A stretch of DNA of 64,000 bases from Strongylocentrotus purpuratus (Eukaryota > Echinodermata > Echinoidea > Camarodonta > Strongylocentrotidae): NCBI RefSeq assembly GCF_000002235.5, contig NW_022145549.1, forward strand, positions 496,001 through 560,000, in the 5' to 3' direction. Shown here in pieces: positions 54,335 to 61,019 of the stretch (the stretch's first letter is position 1; each line of letters starts with the position of its first letter). The notes under the pieces were generated by a model. That model saw only the letters and a program-made list of their open reading frames with translations. It had not been told where the DNA came from and searched no databases. The position numbers and the translations under genes are program-made.

Positions 54335-56904
54335 TTGAAAATCATATTTTATTAAGGAAAATCGTACTGTCGTATTTGCTTCTAAAAATCGTACTAAATA
54401 CGACTAAATCGTACTGGTTGGCAGGTCTGCTGCTAACTCATGCAGGGCAGCGACAAGTTGCGCATGCGCACAACTCACCAAAAATCAATGTTTTCTTATG
54501 GGCTTCCAGCCGTTTCAAGGGCAGTAAAAAGTGATGTTTTTCAAAATGTTTTGGGAGCTGTGTAAAATGGGCCTAATAAAACCAGAAAATTTCTCAGCAT
54601 ATTTTCCTTGGATTGTTACTGAATTTGTGAAAGTTCCACGTAAGCAAGAGATAAAGTCTTTTGCAGTAGAGAGCAACAGAATATAGCGATGACTTACTCT
54701 CGTAACCTCTTTATCATTTACCAAAAACATTTCATCATTTACCACTTCGAATTTCATTTAAATTTAGATATTGTAATTGGTATTCTGTCAGCAATATTAT
54801 GTTTTTTTTTAATATCATTTGAGAGGGTGTAAACTAACATCCTTTATTTATAGCTATGAGCTATTAAATTCATACCTGTATACCCTATACAAATGGGAAT
54901 GAGGTTGTTATCATAATTCTATGTTACAAAATGAGATCACAATATATTTACATGACAAGGAAAACCCAACGCAGTGTATATGAACCTGTTCAGCTATAAA
55001 TATACGGTGGAAATAATTAATCAACGAACCCTCGACATAATAGCAATCAATACTCCAAACCCGGATGTCGGAACCAGGATGTATTTCTTAACGATATTCA
55101 TCATTAGCAATGTACATAGAGATAAGTGTTTTACAAGACCTCGTCGACAGGTGGATTCCTCGTCAGGGGTGTCGCTAGATGGGGTGTTAGGGGTATAACA
55201 TCACCCCCCCCCCCCCCCCAATGAAAAATATTTAATATACCAATCGTAAGTTTGACAATGTGATATTTTTCAGGGCCTGTCTGCAAATCCCATTTTTTTT
55301 CCTGGTTGTCAAATTTTAAAAATCTGATGATCTTGTTATACTTCAGAGGACAAATTTCAACAATAGACATTCCCTCCCCCCCCCCCCCCCCCCCATGAAA
55401 AATATTTCATATACATGTACTATCCCTAAATTTGACTTTTTTTCATAGACTGTCTGCAAATCTCATGTTCTTTCCTGATCATTAAATTTTAAAAATCTGA
55501 TGATCAAATACTTTCTTGGACAAATTTCAACAACAGACACCATTCCCCCCCCCCCCCCCCAATGAAAAATATTTAATATACTATCCCTAAATTTGACTTT
55601 TTTTCATAGACTGTCTGTAAATCCTATTTTCTTTCATGGTTGTCAAATTTTGACAAATTTGATGACATTGTTATACTTCTGAGGACAAATTTCAACAACA
55701 GACACCCCCCCCCCCCCCCAACATTCAAATGGCTAGCTGTTCATTATGTACATGACATGAGAAGATACATGTACATGTAGGACCATACCCTTACATGATG
55801 GACTGGTACAAAGATAAGTTTTCAGGCAAGGATAAATTGTAAATGCAATGAGATATATGATGCGCTCTTTGAATCCAGGGTACTGTACATCTTCATAATC
55901 TTGTTTGACAAGGTTCTTTTGTCAACATGCACGATTGCACGATGTATGTTTTTCTAATTATTCATATTTGATCCTACTTGTAGTTTCTATTCAATGTTGT
56001 AACTCAATATTTTATAGTACGAAGCAGATTTTCTTTTCTGTCTCAAATCAATATCCTCTAGACAATTTGCATCCATCTTATATACTCCTTCGCTTTCAAG
56101 TACCATCCACATAAATCTTTTACCCCTCCTCCTTCATGCCATTCTACAAGGGGAGAGGGGCTGGGGAAGGGGAACAGAAATGGGTGATAGGAAGGGGAGG
56201 GGAAGGAGAGGGGAAGGAGAGTGATAGGGGAGAGGGGAGAGGGGAGGGGAGGGGAGGGGAAGGAGAGGGATAGGGGGAGAGGGGAGAGGGAGAGGAAGGG
56301 GAGAGGAAGGGGAGAGGAAAGAGAGGGATAGGGGAGAGGGGAGAGGGAGAGGAAGGGGAGAGGAAGTGGAGGGGAAGGAGAGCGGAAGGAGAGCGGAAGG
56401 AGAGCGGAGAGGGGGAGAGGGGGAGAGGGGAAAGGGGGAGGGGAGGGGAGGGGAGGGGGTGAGGGGAAGGGGAGGTGAGGGGGAATGGGAGAAGAAAGGG
56501 GAGGAAGGATAAGAGGGAAGGAGATGTAAGAGTTGGCCTGGGGAAAGGGAGGGGTCGGTAGGAGAGGAAGGGGAAGAGGGAATTAGGTAAGAGGAAAGAG
56601 AAGAAGGAGAGGGAAAGGAATAGAGGGAAGATGGATAGAGAATGGGAGAGGGAAAGGGGTACTTACAGTAAGGAAGGAAGGAAGAGTAAAGGGGAGGAGG
56701 CAAATAGATGAGGGGAGGGGGAAGAAGGAGAGGGAGAGGGAAAGGAGTAGAAGGAAGGTGGATAGAGAACAGGAAGAGGGGCAGGGAGGGGGCAGGAGAG
56801 GGTGAGCTCAAACTCAAATTCAAACTTACTTCTTTGGCTGTGAATGTGTTGCCGTTAGCTCCAACTGATCGTAGTAACTTGAGGAACTGTGGCCTGGGGG
56901 TAAC
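30496..56904 (-). CDS. mdm2: Mdm2/Mdm4-family E3 ubiquitin ligase, 11 visible exons
   Basis: Mdm2 binds the p53 transactivation helix through its N-terminal SWIB domain and ubiquitinates p53 through a C-terminal RING, mainly in the nucleus. Eleven exons (56904-56830, 53700-53567, 47889-47766, 47054-46856, 45345-45160, 38198-37972, 37131-36982, 36084-35998, 34118-33953, 32775-32092, 31121-30496) join in frame at GT-AG sites into 885 codons plus stop. Order: SWIB (residues 1-70), basic/RS patch (230-270), acidic region (290-394), RanBP2-type zinc finger (397-425), disordered linker, decapeptide repeat, RING (832-885). Human MDM2 is 491 residues, so the linkers are greatly expanded. Every boundary is phase-consistent and no stop interrupts, so the gene looks functional. 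The first coding exon is missing or uncertain. Mdm4 cannot be told apart, and most invertebrates have one such gene. Confidence 0.93.
30763..30972 (-). repeat. 30-bp coding minisatellite in mdm2
   Basis: Seven tandem 30-bp units encode HQST[ST]LS[SL][PA]L. Differences are few and mostly point changes, so the array is young or homogenised. A multiple of three bases keeps the frame if the copy number changes. Confidence 0.95.
31469..32052. mobile_element. piggyBac-like non-autonomous element with TTAA TSD
   Basis: TTAA stands at both ends (31469-31472, 32049-32052) and the inverted termini read CCCTTACTGT. Each end also has a G/C block with the word GCCT(C/G)GGAGGC next to long G and C runs. 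TTAA targets with CCC termini fit piggyBac. No transposase frame. It lies in the last mdm2 intron. Confidence 0.75.
32092..32775 (-). CDS. mdm2: mdm2 visible exon 10: long disordered linker
   Basis: 684 nt, the largest exon. Low-complexity, Ser/Thr/Asp/Gln-rich, with a basic motif TPRKRRALLVTRED near its end that could be a nuclear signal or kinase site. No folded domain recognised. The equivalent human region is much shorter. Donor ACAG|GTCAGT; a TTAA-type element begins 39 bp into the intron. Confidence 0.88.
32937..33734. repeat. Element with 157-bp tandem repeats and TGCCTCCGCCA ends
   Basis: TTCTTGAGATATCATGATAA-type starts occur at 32991, 33151, 33307, 33464 and 33621, giving about 4.6 units of 156-160 bp. 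The array is closed by a GGACGTAC microsatellite and by ACCTTCGGTGGCGGAGGCAT, whose end is the complement of the ATGCCTCCGCCA at the left border. Flanking sequence at 32806-32905 and 33735-33800 together parallels 39005-39175, so the element inserted into an older repeat. Confidence 0.8.
33802..33948 (+). mobile_element. Palindromic MITE family A, copy 4, touching mdm2 splice donor
   Basis: Starts GGGGGGCGTTTCACAAAACT, ends GGGTTTGTGAAACGGGTC. Its right end lies about 4 bp from the exon 9 / intron boundary at 33952/33953. Confidence 0.85.
33953..34118 (-). CDS. mdm2: mdm2 visible exon 9: RanBP2-type zinc finger
   Basis: 166 nt. DKWKCAECSQVNNPMHGYCS and FCWARRSGWL give W-x-C-x2-C-x10-C-x2-C, as in the human MDM2 zinc finger (YWKCTSCNEMNPPLPSHC, RCWALRENWL). 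The donor GTAAGACCC is directly followed by the end of a family-A MITE. Confidence 0.95.
34207..34576. mobile_element. 358-bp MITE with 6-bp TSD CTAATG
   Basis: Element 34213-34570 with CAGACCTGCCAAC and TTGGCAGGCCTG inverted ends, flanked by CTAATG at 34207-34212 and 34571-34576. Related to the element at 53954 by TIR and interior. Confidence 0.8.
35060..35665 (-). pseudogene. 5'-truncated LINE C-terminus with (ATT)n tail
   Basis: On the minus strand the frame reads YWLPVKARIVYKVLMLCHK, then ILEIIRSYVPCRNLRSSKK, TETYGSRAFSTAAPVLWNQL and a stop. HWLPV-RI-YK and YGSRAFS-AAP-LWN-LP are the standard downstream blocks of CR1/L2-like ORF2 proteins. The 3' UTR contains GTAAAGCGCATAGAG and ends in an ATT microsatellite. 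RT and endonuclease are lost by 5' truncation. Intronic in mdm2, same strand as the gene. Confidence 0.7.
35998..36084 (-). CDS. mdm2: mdm2 visible exon 8: acidic extension
   Basis: 29 codons, phase 0: IFVEVDDLGSSSDSRFADED then TTDSEIPEE. A second acidic stretch just ahead of the zinc finger, matching the position of human SDEDDEVYQV/EEDPEIS. Donor GAG|GTGAGT. Confidence 0.9.
36149..36342 (+). repeat. MITE-like family D, copy 1
   Basis: About 195 bp from CCCGTCTGCACTAGTTTGGC to GTAGTGCAGTGGGGCTTT. Direct copy at 37391-37582, inverted copy at 40204-40411. Ends resemble inverted AAAGCC...GCACT. Confidence 0.7.
36815..36962 (-). mobile_element. Palindromic MITE family A, copy 5
   Basis: Follows a G run; ends GTTTTGTGAAACGCCCCCC at 36962, 19 bp from the exon 7 donor. 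Confidence 0.8.
36982..37131 (-). CDS. mdm2: mdm2 visible exon 7: acidic domain
   Basis: Exactly 50 codons, phase 0 at both ends. LWFMDDERFSVEYEVEDSES matches human DQFSVEFEVESLDSED in the acidic domain that contacts the p53 core and ribosomal proteins. Because it is symmetric, skipping it would keep the reading frame. A MITE end lies 19 bp past its donor. Confidence 0.93.
37391..37582 (+). repeat. MITE-like family D, copy 2
   Basis: Same orientation as copy 1, about 1.2 kb away, on the other side of mdm2 exon 7. Confidence 0.7.
37578..37935 (+). repeat. Dispersed repeat with nested hairpin
   Basis: 37740-37935 is the reverse complement of much of 46585-46795 (GGTAAAACCGGTCACTCAAAG end). 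37644-37725 is an extra hairpin, GTTTTCACGAAGTGACGGTA paired with its complement, absent from the other copy, so it is a nested insertion. Confidence 0.65.
37972..38198 (-). CDS. mdm2: mdm2 visible exon 6: RS-rich patch
   Basis: 227 nt, entered after TTACACAG. DRKSRSRSESSSLTLASKAS is followed by a Ser/Arg/Lys-rich run and then RPWYCVYYDAGEDVKSQSSE. Together with exon 5 this makes a basic/serine region ahead of the acidic domain, probably a phosphorylation target as in human MDM2 (inference). Donor CAG|GTCAGT. Confidence 0.85.
38755..41080. repeat. Three diverged copies of an intronic repeat about 1 kb apart
   Basis: Related blocks containing CTCCGGATGTTTTTCCTTCC, GATAAAAACAATAT and TATGTTGCAATTCAA begin near 38755, 39855 and 40865. 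Between them lie other repeats, including the 39195-39430 repeat shared with 16535-16760. Confidence 0.55.
40165..40530 (-). mobile_element. tRNA-type SINE split by family D element
   Basis: 40165-40203 (ATATTCCGCTTTTATATAGC) and 40411-40530 (AAACGCTTTACAGATATGCT, ACCCCGGTCATCGGATTCAG) together are the 3' half of the SINE at 46055-46396 in reverse. Family D copy 3 (40204-40411) sits between. Confidence 0.7.
41510..41860 (-). repeat. Possible retroelement 3' end
   Basis: On the minus strand a RAFSAAAPFCF frame is followed by a stop and an (ATT)n-like tail. This resembles a LINE/SINE 3' end but is too short and diverged to classify. Confidence 0.25.
42427..42740. repeat. 108-bp tandem repeat built of TTAGGG-like words
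   Basis: Units start GTTTAGGGTT at about 42427, 42534 and 42642 and contain several GGTTAGG/TTTAGGG words. It is an internal repeat and not a telomere tract, because the words are degenerate and in a higher-order unit. Confidence 0.7.
42873..43398 (-). mobile_element. Family A MITE copy 6 split by a 363-bp MITE
   Basis: 42873-42965 and 43329-43398 are the two parts of a family-A copy. The insert 42966-43328 has CCTGCCAAC/GTTGGCAGG ends and a perfect CTAGCT duplication (42960-42965 and 43329-43334). So the 6-bp-TSD family was active after this family-A copy had inserted. A C tract follows. Confidence 0.8.
43692..44050. mobile_element. Palindromic MITE with TAGGCCTGTCTT ends
   Basis: Left end TAGGCCTGTCTTTATCAGCT and right end AGCTGATGAAGACAGGCCTA are inverted over about 47 bp (through GAGATTGCCA and AAATATCCCGCTATTT). 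A 136-codon open frame crossing it is an artefact of the repeat. Confidence 0.65.
44980..45126 (+). mobile_element. Palindromic MITE family A, copy 7
   Basis: GGGGAGCGTTTCACAAAACT to GGCTTTGTGAAACAGGCCC, with CAG at both sides. Ends about 34 bp from the exon 5 donor. Confidence 0.85.
45160..45345 (-). CDS. mdm2: mdm2 visible exon 5: basic patch
   Basis: 186 nt. It encodes a Ser/Pro/Gly-rich stretch and then FPRRKKHPKRRHQKQ, a strong basic cluster at the place where human MDM2 has its nuclear localisation signal (RQRKRHK). The donor is taken as ATGG|GTAGGT because only this phase joins to the next exon. A family-A MITE lies about 34 bp into the intron. Confidence 0.85.
45412..45845 (-). mobile_element. 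DNA element with AAAGGTAATA ends, copy 2
   Basis: Reverse-orientation relative of 22494-23203, without that copy's nested insert. Ends GTAATACAAAGTTTTGG and CCAAAACTTTGTATTACCTT. Confidence 0.65.
46055..46396 (+). mobile_element. Full-length tRNA-derived SINE
   Basis: A tRNA-like head has a good A box, TGGTTGAGTGG (46066-46076), and B box, GGTTCAAGTTCC (46110-46121). A unique body follows (GACGCCTGGCTGGAATGCTC) and a tail AAAGCGCTATATAAGAACAA. Three other partial copies lie at 14.6-15.3, 28.6-29.0 and 40.2-40.5 kb. Confidence 0.8.
46585..46795 (-). repeat. Dispersed repeat, partner of 37740-37935
   Basis: GAGTAACCGGTTTTACCATA through AATCAGACAGGCGGTCGGCT is the reverse complement, with differences, of 37740-37935. 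It ends about 60 bp from the mdm2 exon 4 donor. Confidence 0.65.
46856..47054 (-). CDS. mdm2: mdm2 visible exon 4: proline-rich linker
   Basis: 199 nt after a CTACAG acceptor, encoding HDHEIAPAPPYHPLPHLYTQ and then GVFDHQVMETMLDTVSEGRE. Pro-rich then acidic, expected to be disordered. GTATGG donor, phase 1. Confidence 0.85.
47107..47237. mobile_element. 130-bp MITE with GTCACAAATG ends
   Basis: AGTCACAAATGTTCGTACGAAC and GTTCGTAATGGCATTTGTGACC are inverted. AT-GC mixed interior with no frame. Confidence 0.6.
47339..47770 (-). repeat. Tandem copies of the exon 3 splice-donor segment
   Basis: TCTTACCTCTTGATTATTGC-type units start near 47339, 47483, 47567, 47672 (degenerate) and 47758. The last is the true end of mdm2 exon 3 with its donor. 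On the minus strand the 47483 and 47567 copies read (Y)RFRNNQE and IFRNNEE followed by GTAAG. Confidence 0.75.
47766..47889 (-). CDS. mdm2: mdm2 visible exon 3
   Basis: 124 nt joining in phase (AA+G) to give KRLLFENMKVLDKPPELPTI and ending YITFRNNQE at a GTAAGA donor. It follows the SWIB domain and has no obvious human counterpart in sequence. The last part of this exon and its donor are repeated several times in the next intron (47339-47680). Confidence 0.88.
48055..49521. mobile_element. Helitron/Helentron-like non-autonomous element 1
   Basis: 13-bp subterminal inverted repeats TTAGGTGGTCTGT (48055-48067) and ACAGACCACCTAA (49480-49492). The 3' end has a hairpin AATTCGTC/GACGAATT, then CAATTT and a terminal CTAG followed by T, as in Helitrons. 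The 5' end has its own hairpin (48057-48083). No Rep/helicase frame. Confidence 0.55.
49345..49436 (+). other. tRNA-like Pol III cassette inside the Helentron-like element
   Basis: TGGTATATCGGTAACGCA resembles an A box/D arm and GGTTCGAGTCC (49398-49408) is an exact B box in a good T-arm (CCTGG-TTCGAGT-CCGGG). GCGTCTCCA follows and a T run starts at 49424. The acceptor and anticodon stems do not pair, so it is not a functional tRNA. Confidence 0.5.
50728..51700. repeat. Tandem array with CCGCGC-GTA-GCGCGG hairpins
   Basis: At least nine units of about 80-120 bp, each with a GCGCG(A/T)AGCGCGGAAGCT word and GACGTTTCA. Hairpins occur near 50757, 50815, 50920, 51036, 51129, 51250, 51362, 51475, 51557 and 51635. 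It begins with GCGTAGCCAGGATT, a transposon-like end whose partner is not found. Confidence 0.75.
52593..52659. repeat. Palindrome GGGCAATACGAC...GTCGTATTGCCC
   Basis: 12-bp arms separated by about 43 bases that contain a second partial palindrome. Preceded by long G/C blocks (52489-52562). Confidence 0.7.
53401..53545 (+). mobile_element. Palindromic MITE family A, copy 8
   Basis: GAGGGTTTTTCACAAAACTT to GGCTCTGTGAAACACCC, with CTG on each side. Ends about 20 bp from the exon 2 donor. Confidence 0.85.
53567..53700 (-). CDS. mdm2: mdm2 visible exon 2: second half of SWIB domain
   Basis: 134 nt encoding VLSYLIKYISSRQLYDPNDP, then VFCHSDPLGQVFNVHSFTIK. It aligns with human [20 protein letters not shown] and [20 protein letters not shown], keeping the hydrophobic positions of the pocket. 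GTAAGT donor, with a family-A MITE about 20 bp into the intron. Confidence 0.95.
53948..54435. mobile_element. 476-bp MITE with 6-bp TSD CTGCTA
   Basis: Element 53954-54429 with CAGACCTGCCAACC ends, flanked by CTGCTA at 53948-53953 and 54430-54435. Interior has a long T tract. Confidence 0.8.
55204..55720. repeat. 163-171-bp tandem repeat, three units with C tracts
   Basis: Units start with a C run at about 55204, 55375, 55543 and end at the C run at 55706. Each contains AATGAAAAATATTTAATATA and GACAAATTTCAACAACAGAC. Confidence 0.8.
56145..56805. repeat. 660-bp polypurine (GGGGA)n-like tract
   Basis: Nearly pure G/A on the plus strand, so pyrimidine-rich on the mdm2 sense strand. The 268-codon frame across it is composition only. 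It starts 25 bp inside the intron after visible exon 1. Confidence 0.9.
56830..56904 (-). CDS. mdm2: mdm2 visible exon 1: start of SWIB/p53-binding domain
   Basis: 75 nt after a TTTCATACAG acceptor and before GTAAGT. It encodes VTPRPQFLKLLRSVGANGN and then TFTAKE, matching human VRPKPLLLKLLKSVG...TYTMKE at the start of the p53 pocket. It begins in phase 0, so an upstream exon must end on a codon boundary. A G/A-rich tract begins immediately inside the following intron. Confidence 0.93.
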
Positions 56905-58512
56905 CTGTATGAAATCAATGCATAATACATCTTTACCCATAATCTCACTACAGGAACATAATTAGGCCCATAAAACATGTTTTAATATCATCAATAATCT
57001 AGCCACAACATAATTTAAAAATACTTCCTCAAATACATTAATTGTAATTACTTTTTACTCTCTCTCTCTCTCTCTCTCCCATTCTCTTTTCTCACACTCT
57101 CTCTCTCTCTCTCTCTCTCTCTTTCTAAAAAAAGGGGGAGTGTTTACATGTGTATGCAATATTTTTCATGGTACTCTATTTATACAAATTACAAAACCAC
57201 TACGTACACAATGCAGATGAATGCCCGCTCACATGAGAGGGGCGGGACAACCTATTGTTCATACTGCACAGACTTCAAAAAAAGTCGTCACAGCAGACGA
57301 ACAATAATTGAACCATGCGCCAGGCAAGCAGAAACATGTCCAGTGGTTGAGGAAACAAATTAATATCTATGCCATGAAGCAACTCTTATCTAGTATAGCA
57401 GGCACAAACTTGTTTTGTCATTACACATAATAGAGGGTCTGGACAGTATTAGACTAGAATGGTTGCCCCCATAGCTGATGTACTGTAGCGGCTTCATGAC
57501 ACAGCTAAAGACTAATAAAGTTAATGCAGGTTCAAATGCCTCAGTGTTAAAATAGAGTCTGTGAATGCAGACTAACTCTTAACTGACTTGGCTAGACTGG
57601 GAGCATACATGTACAGTGTGTATGAATTATGTTACATTTAATCCCTATCCATGTCTCTCTGCATTGTTTCAACCAGAGAAAAAGCAGACAAAATTAAACT
57701 GCAACACACAGTACAAATAAAGGTCACAAACTACAACATAACAATTCATTCCTCGGAATGGTCCTAAAGGCACAAAGAAGCTTTACCAAAATAATTAAAA
57801 ACTTTTACTGTTACGGTGTACGTAAGGTACAGTACTAAAAACAAGTTTGTTTTTTTTAATGGTGATATCCACCAGTTTTCTGACAGAATTTTTTTTTTTA
57901 AATAGGCCTACATGTACATGTACATGTATCACTTTTCAATTTGATGTCATTTTGCTATTTTCAAAAGTACTTTGGTGTGATGGTGTGATTATTCCGTCAG
58001 TGTCCAAATATTTTTTATTTTTTTTATTTTTGAAAGTAATCAGTCCTATCTCTACTTTATTGAAAATTTAGAGTACCGGTACAATTCAACCACTCTCCAA
58101 TTCATGCTAGACCTCAAACAGTCTGTATTCAGAGACTAGTATAATACATTGTCAGAGAATGCTGAAAAACATGAAATAGCATGAATGATTGCATTGTAAT
58201 CAGTGGCTTGCACCACATAAGGTACATGTACCTAGTAGGTCCATGCTTGCACAGACATGCAGGACTGGCGAACCTTGAAGACAGATTAGGACAAAACCCT
58301 CTTTTATCAAAAGTTTGTGAAAGAATGTCCATGTTTAAACATGATAATGTAATCATATTCTACTACATGTACATTTCTACTGTCAGAAACTGAGCTAAAA
58401 TATTACAGAAGACTTGTAGACCTGCATGTATGCATGTACATTTACATACATGTATACTGTACAGTGTATATGAAGGCTATTTTGTTGCCTTTGACTTTTC
58501 AACCAACCCTAA

Positions 58513-58553
<41 letters not shown>

Positions 58554-60100
58554 TGCGGGCACTTATTCAAATTTCATCAAAATTTAATTTGAGGGACTAC
58601 TTGGAATACTGAGGAGGGGAGCATGTAGAGGATGGTGGATGGGATGGGGAAGGGTGGTTACCATGGTAACATGTCACCTTACATGTACTGGTACTTCACT
58701 ATTGAGTATTTTCAGGAAAATAGAATGAGAAATTGGGATGAGGGGCTAATATATATGTACTGTATTTTAGCTGAACATTTTTTACCACTTTAGAAAACTT
58801 CATTGATATTGATCAAATGGGACCTAAACTGATCAGACACGTAGCACTAAGCATTTATCTTGCTCATACCATTTCATAATATTACAGTTTACTGGGATAT
58901 AAAGTCAAATACAAAGAACTGAACAATAATGGACAATACAAATAATAAAAGTCACCCGACAGGCAATTGGGCAAGAAATTAAGACTTGCCTGATCTTGCA
59001 CGGGCCTCTGTAAGTAAACACAAGATGCCAAACTTGTTGACACCACACATCTATTGTTGTCATGTGAAGCCAACAATACCTATTGAATATCAACGAGTAG
59101 CTTCAAATTGACAGCTTAGAACAAATCATGTGGTTTTACCTAGAAAATGGTGACCACAAAAATGTGGTCAATATGGATAAAACGTCATTCAAGAATCAGT
59201 TTCATAACTCTGACAAGTCCAGGCCTGTGGTCACTTTTGATAACAAGGGGTCTGGATCATTACACTAGTTTCGTAACACTACATTTCATCATAAACGCAA
59301 AAAGTAGGCTTGTTCAGTTTTAAATTAGACAAGTTTTTACTTGCTGAGAATTTGTGAGCTTGTTGATAGGGCCTCTCCATATTGACAAGGAGATATTTAC
59401 ATATCAATATATATCATCGTTATCAAGTTAAGTGTGTGTTCATGTGCCTTGTTATCAAACATATACGGCACAATACAAACACATTTTCATGCATTTCCAT
59501 TTTCTAGGCAAGTATTCAGGGACAGCTGTTTTGAAGAAGAAAAATAGCATATGAAGTTTTAATTACTTATTCCAGGTACATGTACATGTGTACAGTACAT
59601 GTATGTTCATGTATAACTTGGAACTTGGGATGCTTTCAAATGTACATGTAGGCCTACAGAATGCCTCTAAAATATCCACTCTTGTTGAATTCAGCATTAG
59701 AGAATTAATTGTCTGATAAATAGATATGACGGATATGATAAATAGATATAATAGATATGAATTTTGAATGTCCTTTTTCACATGATGAAAGTACATGATA
59801 GGATATGATTCCTAGTTTTCTTTTTTGTGGGGGTGGGGTGGGGTTAAGAATGACAAGAAACCTGGATTCCGTGCTATCTCATATTTTACCTAAATTTCTG
59901 ACATACATTTACACCTGTACATGTATAGTTTTTCAGTGTTTTAAAAGCAATTGCACCATAACAAAGTTCCCTATTGAGATGGACATTAATACTACATGTA
60001 TTCTGTCAGAACTAAATTTATTAAATAAGTGGATGGGGAAAAGGAATCTAGAAATTATTTTAAAAGGCCTTACCATAGTTCATGACCTCAACATCAGCCA
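56905..60100. other. No gene recognised upstream of mdm2 exon 1
   Basis: Holds CT microsatellites (57060-57122, 58517-58549) and many TACATGTAC words. No family motif. Untranslated or first exons of mdm2 may lie here but cannot be picked by eye. Confidence 0.4.
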
Positions 60101-60102
60101 AA

Positions 60103-60343
60103 CAAAGAGGCTGTTCACACCGCAATGAGATAGCGCGGTCTTTCATAGCACCCCCTTTTTTCTAGCGCGCGCTAGACCGCGCTATCTCTTGTGGACCACC
60201 CCCAAGAGGTGCTCCAGAGGCACGCCGTTTTGGCTCGCCATGGCTCGCTGTTGGGCGGACCGAAACGACATTGTACCTCCCAAACTGCAGAGATAGCGCG
60301 GTCTAGCGCGCGCTATCTCTGCCGGTGTGAACAGCCTCTAAGT
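60103..60343. mobile_element. 240-bp GC-rich palindromic MITE
   Basis: AGAGGCTGTTCACACCG and CGGTGTGAACAGCCTCT are perfect or near-perfect inverted ends. Subterminal GATAGCGCGGTCTAGCGCGCG-type words are also inverted. No TSD could be fixed. Confidence 0.75.
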
Positions 60344-60730
60344 CTATTCTACATGTACAGTGTATCTTTAAAATTGATAACAAAACAAGACAATACAAAT
60401 GACTGCACATGTACATGTAGGCCAACAGCTGTCCATATAATAAAAACAAGCTTTGTTTCACCATCGTACATGTACAAAATTAAAGACTAGATGCACACAT
60501 GCCCAGCATTTTAATAAGCTGATGATCTCGGTAATGAGAGCTCTAGCTAGCAAGTCTCTGCTTGTTGAGTGCTCTCTACAATCTAGATCACCTGACACTG
60601 TCACCTGACTTTTCCTTCCACTTCCAGTACATATGGTATGAATTGTAGTCTGGTTTCCAGACATTTGGTTTTCATTCTTCTTTGTTAGTTGCAAAGTAAG
60701 ATATGAAGCTGTAACTCTTTGTTTTGACCA

Positions 60731-60882
60731 GGGAAGCATTTCACAAAGCATTTTTCCAATGACAAATGACAAAAATCAGTGACAAATCTGTTGATAACCA
60801 ATCAGAAGCAAGGAATTCAGTAGCTTATAACAAAAACTGTCATTTGTCACTGATGACAAGTTTTGTGAAACGCCCCCCCAGA
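60731..60882 (-). mobile_element. Palindromic MITE family A, copy 9
   Basis: GGGAAGCATTTCACAAAGC to GTTTTGTGAAACGCCCCCC with CAG at both sides. Confidence 0.85.
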
Positions 60883-60965
60883 ACTCTTTTCGTCTCAACT
60901 TCTCACAGAGCAACCTGGCAAAAAAAAAGTGGCAATAGAGAATTGTTCCCTGCATGTACACCTAC

Positions 60966-60998
60966 ACTTAAAGATGTAACTGTGTTTTCACTTTTCAT
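60966..60998 (-). CDS. mdm2: Candidate first coding exon of mdm2 (weak)
   Basis: On the minus strand ATG at 60998 starts MKSENTVTSLS and a GTAGGT donor follows in phase 0, which fits the phase-0 start of visible exon 1. In human MDM2 the equivalent exon also ends just before V-x-P-x-P. The donor is not strong and the peptide is short, so this is only a guess. Confidence 0.2.
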
Positions 60999-61019
60999 TG
61001 ATAGTAAGTACTAGTCCGA

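Noticed and set aside
56134-56940. 268-codon minus-strand frame rich in Ser/Pro/Leu
   Set aside because: Only the first part is mdm2 exon 1; the rest reads a polypyrimidine tract past a good GTAAGT donor.
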